NCBI GenBank assembly: GCA_036897625.1
Contig: JAYMTA010000844.1
Location: forward strand, 1-23,709
DNA from: Pelargonium cotyledonis
Taxonomy: Eukaryota; Streptophyta; Magnoliopsida; Geraniales; Geraniaceae
Direction: 5' to 3'
Length of the DNA stretch: 23,709 nucleotides
The stretch's first letter is position 1, and the number at the start of each line of letters is the position of its first letter. The position numbers and the translations under genes are program-made. Shown in pieces: positions 19,169 to 23,709 of this stretch. Under the pieces are notes generated by a model. That model did not search any database and was not told where the DNA came from. It saw only the letters and a list, made by a program, of their open reading frames with translations.

Positions 19169-20273
19169 TTATTTGAGGATTCGATTGTTGTCTCCGACTC
19201 TCCGCCATCTCCTTCACCTGCCTCCGCCGTACACCTCGCCGCAAACAACCAAGTAACCAATCTTCTCTCCGATTGTGTTTTGATATATGGTGTTGTTTTG
19301 CTTGATTAAGCTAATTATATTTTTACTGCACTCGAATTTTTGAATTTCCCATCTTAATTTGTCTACTAATCTATTGATAAGTGTATCTTCCGTTTCCTAA
19401 TGCGTTGTATATAAGTAGCTGCCCATATTTTTCAAGTTTTGTGGTTGCTTGTGTAATTAGATTCATAGAGCTGTCTTGTAGCATTAAGTATAGTTGTGGG
19501 CATTGCAATTGTTGAACATAAATTTGACCTAATTCTTGGGGTTATAGTCTTATCATCTGGGTCTGTCTGTGTCTCTTTAGTGGTAAGAGCTCACTCTGGT
19601 AGAGGTAACCATTCGGATTTTGTATCCGTCTCAGATCGGATTTGTTCGGATTCAGATTGTTAAAGAGTTAACTGAATCCTTTCAATCGGATCGGATTGGT
19701 TTAAAGCTGATACGGATTACAGATACTATTGTCTGAGACGATCGTAGTTGTTTTTAGTTGATTCTGAAAGCTACTTATGGGAGTGCAATATTGTCCTTGC
19801 TATTAGGGTTCAAATGCATCTGGATTAGACGCAGTTGCTTATATCCAGGATAAGATTATAGATTAGCTGACACAAATACACAACAAAAAATTTGTACGAT
19901 TGTTTTGTCAGATATCTAGGTTATAGGCAGTGACGAAGCTTGGACTTTGCTCAAGAGGGGCACAAAAATTCATAGTATAATCTGTATAATGAACTTCTTT
20001 AAGATAGAGGAGGGCATCGCTATTATTGGGACAAGACACTGTTGTTAAAATTATTGAATGTCACCAGTATGTAGTGCAGTTTTAGGATGCCGGCATAGGC
20101 CACTACCTACTATGGCCGCTCCCTAACTTTGTCATTGGTTACATGTAGTTGCTTATTTCACGATAAGTAACATATTTTGTTTCAAATTCTACTAGTTGAA
20201 CTGTAGTTATGTCATTTATCGTCATCCATTCATTGTGTTCGTGCTCATCTTTCGGTTTTCTTTATGCAAGTAG
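19160..20273 (+). other. L33 5' UTR exon and 5'-UTR intron
   Basis: A CT-rich, ATG-free leader runs to about 19252 and is followed by GTAACC. The inferred intron 19253-20273 (about 1.02 kb) ends TATGCAAGTAG just three bases before the L33 ATG. The intron holds a candidate miniature transposon (19928-20137) and a CGGAT-rich inverted stretch (19627-19740). The exact transcription start is not known. Confidence 0.6.
19928..20137 (+). mobile_element. Candidate miniature inverted-repeat element in the L33 intron
   Basis: The left end CAGTGACGAAGCTTGGA and the reverse complement of the right end (CAATGACAAAGTTAGGG) match at 12 of 17 positions. The 210-bp interval has no coding capacity. Ends like CAGTGGCGGAGCC are common on plant non-autonomous elements. 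The flanks (GTTATAGG and GTTACATG) are only a weak target-duplication match, so the call is tentative. Confidence 0.4.
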
Positions 20274-20275
20274 GA

Positions 20276-20449
20276 ATGGGTGATAAGAAGAAGAAGGCTG
20301 CTATCTTTATCAGGCTTGTCTCGGCTGCAGGGACTGGGTTCTTCTACGTCAAGAGGAAGAATCCTCGGATGACTGAGAAGCTTGAGTTCCGAAAATTCGA
20401 CCCTCGGGTGAATCGTCATGTTTTATTCACCGAGGCAAAAATGAAGTGA
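20276..20449 (+). CDS. Ribosomal protein L33 (bL33 family, mitochondrial type)
   Basis: 57 residues beginning MGDKKKKAA, with the bL33 signatures [15 protein letters not shown] and [23 protein letters not shown]. bL33 is a small protein of the large subunit of bacterial-type ribosomes, near the E site. The protein lacks the zinc-binding cysteines of some bacterial L33s. It has no long transit peptide; this short form, starting with a Lys-rich stretch, is the type plants encode in the nucleus for mitochondrial ribosomes. The ATG is the second in-frame one; the earlier ATG at 20264 lies inside the inferred intron. Its promoter is clearly growth-type. It interrupts the AAA array and is unrelated to it. 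Confidence 0.93.
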   Translation: MGDKKKKAAIFIRLVSAAGTGFFYVKRKNPRMTEKLEFRKFDPRVNRHVLFTEAKMK

Positions 20450-21330
20450 TTGCGATTCGTATGTCCATCTATGTCTTGTTTTGTGGAAATAATACCTTTA
20501 GTTGTTTGATGTAAACAATTTTACACAATTACCTTGACGCCAATTAGTTTAGCAAATGGATGCTCGTACTATTTGAGTTGCGAGACTATATGCATGTATC
20601 AGTATATGTATTATTGAGAAATATTACATTTCTCAAACTTGCCAAAGAAATCAAACAACTTGAGTGTAAGAACTTATGATTCACGCACAGTACAAAGATT
20701 TTCAATTCGTTCTGATACTATCAAACAATGAAAAGCAGGAAAACACAGTGCCTGGTTTTGGCCGATGTGAAAGAACGAAAATGCCCCGACTCTTTGTTGG
20801 AACCACCTTATCTGGTTGTCAAGTATTGAAGTTGTGTTCAAAAGCTCCTTTGATAGTTTGGGAAAGAGTACTTGCAAAAATACTACTGAAAGTCAAGTGA
20901 AAATATTCTTGAAAGTACTTGTACATAATGTACGGTATGAAACAACCTTGAAAGTCTTGTTATGAGTTAACAAAAATACTTACGGGGATGATTTTTTCTT
21001 ATATTTAAACAAATATATTATAACGAATAATTATAAATATATAATCCTAAATTGACTCTATTTTGCAGGAAAAAATTAATAGATGAAAGTAAAAATATTA
21101 AGTACAAATTGAATTTGTCTAATCTTATATAACGTGATTCTATTTTGCAGGAAAAATTAAATTAATTTGATTCTTTCAAAATTGGAAGTTATATTACTTG
21201 GGGAGAAAGTTACTAAGGCGGTACAAAATAAATATATAATCCCTTCTATCCCATTGGTAAAGCGTGGGTTGGCAATAGTAAAATTCACCATCCACAACAC
21301 AACAACTCATCAAGCTACAGTCTCCACAAC
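20450..21330 (+). other. Intergenic region between L33 and AAA copy 4
   Basis: No gene is supported. It contains a direct repeat, TCTATTTTGCAGGAAAAA with flanking matches, at 21054-21080 and 21136-21160, 82 bp apart. An open frame that begins at 21167 merges into the copy 4 gene only because the promoter and leader happen to be stop-free. Confidence 0.5.
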
Positions 21331-21338
21331 TATAAAAA
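21331..21338 (+). promoter_or_regulatory. TATA box of AAA copy 4
   Basis: TATAAAAA lies 81 bp before the first downstream ATG (21412, out of frame) and 97 bp before the in-frame ATG (21428). Confidence 0.65.
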
Positions 21339-21427
21339 CCACTTTGTTCCTCAATTCCTCTTCTTCTCCCACAGCAAAACAGAAAGAAAACCCAAGAATC
21401 TCTGCAAAACGATGTTCAGTGTCGGAC

Positions 21428-22987
21428 ATGAACTCGTCGGCGTCCAAAATGTTCTCCGCCTACGCCTCCTTCGCCGCCTCCATGATGATGGTCCGCTCCT
21501 TGGCCAACGAGCTCATCCCTCCCTCTCTCCGCTCCTACCTCTTCTCCGCCGTCAGCTTTCTCTTCGCCCCCCTCTCCTCCACCCTCACCGTCGTCGTCAA
21601 CGAGAACTGCTGCATGATGCGCAACCAGGTCTACGACGCCGCCGAGACCTACCTCTCCTCTAAGATCAGCCCCTCCACCCAACGTATCGGCGTCTCCAAG
21701 ACCCCTAGGCAGAAGAAGCTCTGCCTCTCCGTCGAGAAGGACCAAGACATCGTCGACAACCACCGCGGCGTGCGCCTTACTTGGCTGCTCGTCTCCACCG
21801 ATTCGGAGAAGAACATTTACTCCAGAGAGAACCGATTCTTCGAGCTCAGCTTCGACAAGAAATTTCATGAAATCGTGATGGATTCGTACCTTCCGTACGT
21901 TCTGGAGAGGGCCAAAGCGATTCGTGAGGAGGAGAAGGTGGTGAAGCTTTACAATCGGGAGTGCCCCTCCGACGATGAATACGGAGGCCGTGGGTGGGGA
22001 TCGGTGAATCTGGAACATCCGTCGACGTTCGAGACGCTGGCCATGGATCCAGATCTGAAGAAATTCATCATGGACGATCTGGACAGGTTTTTGAAGCGGA
22101 AGGAGTTTTACAAGAGAGTAGGGAAGGCCTGGAAGCGCGGCTACTTGCTGTACGGACCGCCGGGAACCGGAAAATCCAGCCTTATTGCCGCAATCGCAAA
22201 TTACCTCAAATTCGATGTGTATGATTTGGAGCTCACGAGCATTTACAACAATGCTAACCTGAGAAATGTGCTTCTATCCTCCACCAATCGCTCCATTATG
22301 GTGATCGAGGACATTGATTGCAACACGGAGGCTCACGATCGCCAATGTTATGATCCCGAACAAGCTTCGGACACTAAGGTTTGTTACATTTCTTGATTGG
22401 CTATAGCAATTTATTTAATAAAGTAGCCAATAGCATGATTATTTATTGACAAGCTACGTTGGTGTGACAAACTAAAAGTAGACAAATCACAATTGCATTT
22501 CCAGTCATATTGGCACATATACAACATTTTTGTGTGTATACCAACTATATATTGCAATGTGAATATAATTAATTTTTGTGATTAGGTGACGCTTTCGGGG
22601 CTTCTAAACTTCATCGATGGGCTATGGTTGAGCTGTGGGGACGAGAGAATCATCGTGTTCACGACGAATCACAAGGCCTTGTTGCGGATGGATGTGCAAA
22701 TAAACATGTCCTGCTGCACTGTTGAGGGCTTCAAGCAGCTGGCCTCTAACTACTTGGGAGGCTCCGCTTCCAACCACCCCTTGTGTGTGGAAATAGAGAA
22801 GATGATGGAGTGCACACAGGTGACTCCAGCTGAAGTTGCCGAGGAGCTCATGAAAAACGACACTGCGGATTTAGCTTTCCAGGGACTCGCCAGTTTTTTG
22901 AGGCGCAAGATCACTGAAGATGAGATCAAGAATGTGGAGGAAGAGGAGGAGGAGGATGATGAAAAGTGTATGCGAAGAAGAAATTGA
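21428..22987 (+). CDS. AAA-ATPase copy 4, altered (BCS1/AATP1 type)
   Basis: Exons 21428-22378 and 22586-22987, phase-0 intron of 207 bp, 450 residues. Residues 8-28 form the hydrophobic anchor, then the AAA-associated domain, Walker A GPPGTGKS (243-250), Walker B IMVIEDID (290-297) and sensor 1 Asn (345). Two in-frame deletions relative to copy 2, of 15 and 6 bases near 22675-22690, reduce the DRLDPALLRPGRMD segment to ALLRMD. This removes the conserved LDP and one arginine with its PG. The start codon here is downstream of an out-of-frame ATG at 21412 that aligns with the start of copy 2. The stop at 22985-22987 precedes a stretch to 23082 that in another frame encodes a basic, Gly/Arg-rich tail. 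ATP binding looks possible; hydrolysis is doubtful. It could be a functional pseudo-ATPase or a decaying gene. Confidence 0.8.
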
Positions 22988-23082
22988 AATCTGTTGGCAA
23001 CGTTCAATTGAGAAGTGTTTTGGGACGGAGGGGTAGAGGGAGAGGTAGGAAAGTGGGTCTTTTTAAGGGACGTCGAGCTTAG
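22988..23082 (+). pseudogene. Out-of-frame basic C-terminal tail of AAA copy 4
   Basis: From the A run at about 22963-22966, shifting frame by one missing base gives an open stretch to the stop TAG at 23080-23082. It reads VYAKKKLKSVGN, then GRRGRGRGRKVG, then KGRRA. Its basic character matches the Lys/Arg-rich tail of copy 2. The lesion sits in an A homopolymer. Confidence 0.6.
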
Positions 23083-23709
23083 CAACGAGTTGAGAAATGT
23101 CGGTAATTAAGATATATATATATATAGCTTACAAAGATGAGGCATATTTAGATCTTAAATTATTGTTTTTGATGATGATGATCAATGGTAGCAGACGTCC
23201 TTCACATTTGTACTCTCTTTTTTCAAACAAATGCATCTATACACGTTGAAACTATAATATAAAAAAGGTTAGACCAAATATATACAAGTTATGAACTAGA
23301 AAAGTTAGATTTATCTTTGTACCATATCCAATAACAATGACATAATTGGCTAAACATGTTGAGTGAGTTAGTAGAACGTTTGTGTTTGATCCCTACTTAA
23401 TACAATTTTGAAAAAAAATGAGTTTTAACTGCGACTTAATTATCTATAAAAAGATGAATAAATTTTAAATATGAATTATAACTGTGACTTCTTCGACAAA
23501 CAATTACCAATTACCAATTACTTTGAGTGCCGTTGCGTGGGGGGGTGGGCTGTCGGGGTGGGCTGCTTTTGATACTTAGACAAAAAAAAAAACTACATTT
23601 TCAAAACGAAGAAGTACTCTTGAAAATCATACAAATATTGGTTCATTGCTCCTTCAAAACTTTGGTTTATTTTTATTATTATTTGTGGAGTATATAACCG
23701 CCTATAGGA
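23083..23709. other. Right end, no gene seen
   Basis: AT-rich DNA with a TA run (23113-23125), a GATGAT run (23170-23182), a short CAATTAC repeat near 23502-23520 and a G-rich patch (23537-23567). No coding or RNA gene could be supported on either strand. Confidence 0.5.

Noticed and set aside
2978-23082. The two gene families as one co-operating defence system
   Set aside because: No shared promoter motif, fusion or operon-like logic links them. The only physical link is a destructive breakpoint.

Overview
The window looks like nuclear DNA of a flowering plant, most likely a eudicot. It has AT-rich intergenic DNA with compact GC-richer exons, GT-AG introns, TATA boxes 65-120 bp ahead of start codons, plant-type polyadenylation signals, a short tRNA-derived retroelement, and two plant gene families in tandem. 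I cannot name the species from sequence alone.

Layout. 1-960: a low-complexity, transposon-like stretch (GA-rich tract, a 20-bp tandem repeat, a perfect hairpin). 970-9600: three direct tandem copies of a hybrid proline-rich protein gene (8-cysteine-motif, EARLI1/DC2.15 type; starts 2978, 6068, 8258), duplicated with their promoters and 3' flanks. A tRNA-derived SINE sits between the first two. 9600-11600: gene-poor DNA with a decayed tandem repeat. 11614-12060: a breakpoint where a fourth, glycine-rich 8-cysteine-motif gene on the minus strand, missing its signal-peptide end, abuts an AAA-ATPase gene on the plus strand that has lost everything before its Walker A motif. 12000-23082: four plus-strand copies of a BCS1/AATP1-type AAA-ATPase: copy 1 (5'-truncated), copy 2 (intact, 497 codons), copy 3 (pseudogene with three lesions) and copy 4 (open over most of its length but altered at the start, in the arginine-finger region and at the C-terminus). 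A small mitochondrial-type ribosomal protein L33 gene, with a 5'-UTR intron and a typical ribosomal-protein promoter, lies between copies 3 and 4.

How the genes relate. The proline-rich proteins should be secreted to the cell wall/plasma membrane interface. The AAA proteins should be membrane-anchored ATPases of the mitochondrial outer membrane/ER class. L33 is a housekeeping ribosomal protein. Nothing in the sequence shows the families act together; the window is best read as two tandem arrays meeting at a rearrangement. Relatives of both families are linked to pathogen or stress responses, but co-function here would be speculation. Of the four AAA copies only copy 2 looks fully normal. I see no convincing wholly new system; the strongest unusual signals are the chimeric breakpoint, the loss of the arginine-finger region in copy 4, and the regulatory divergence among the proline-rich copies.
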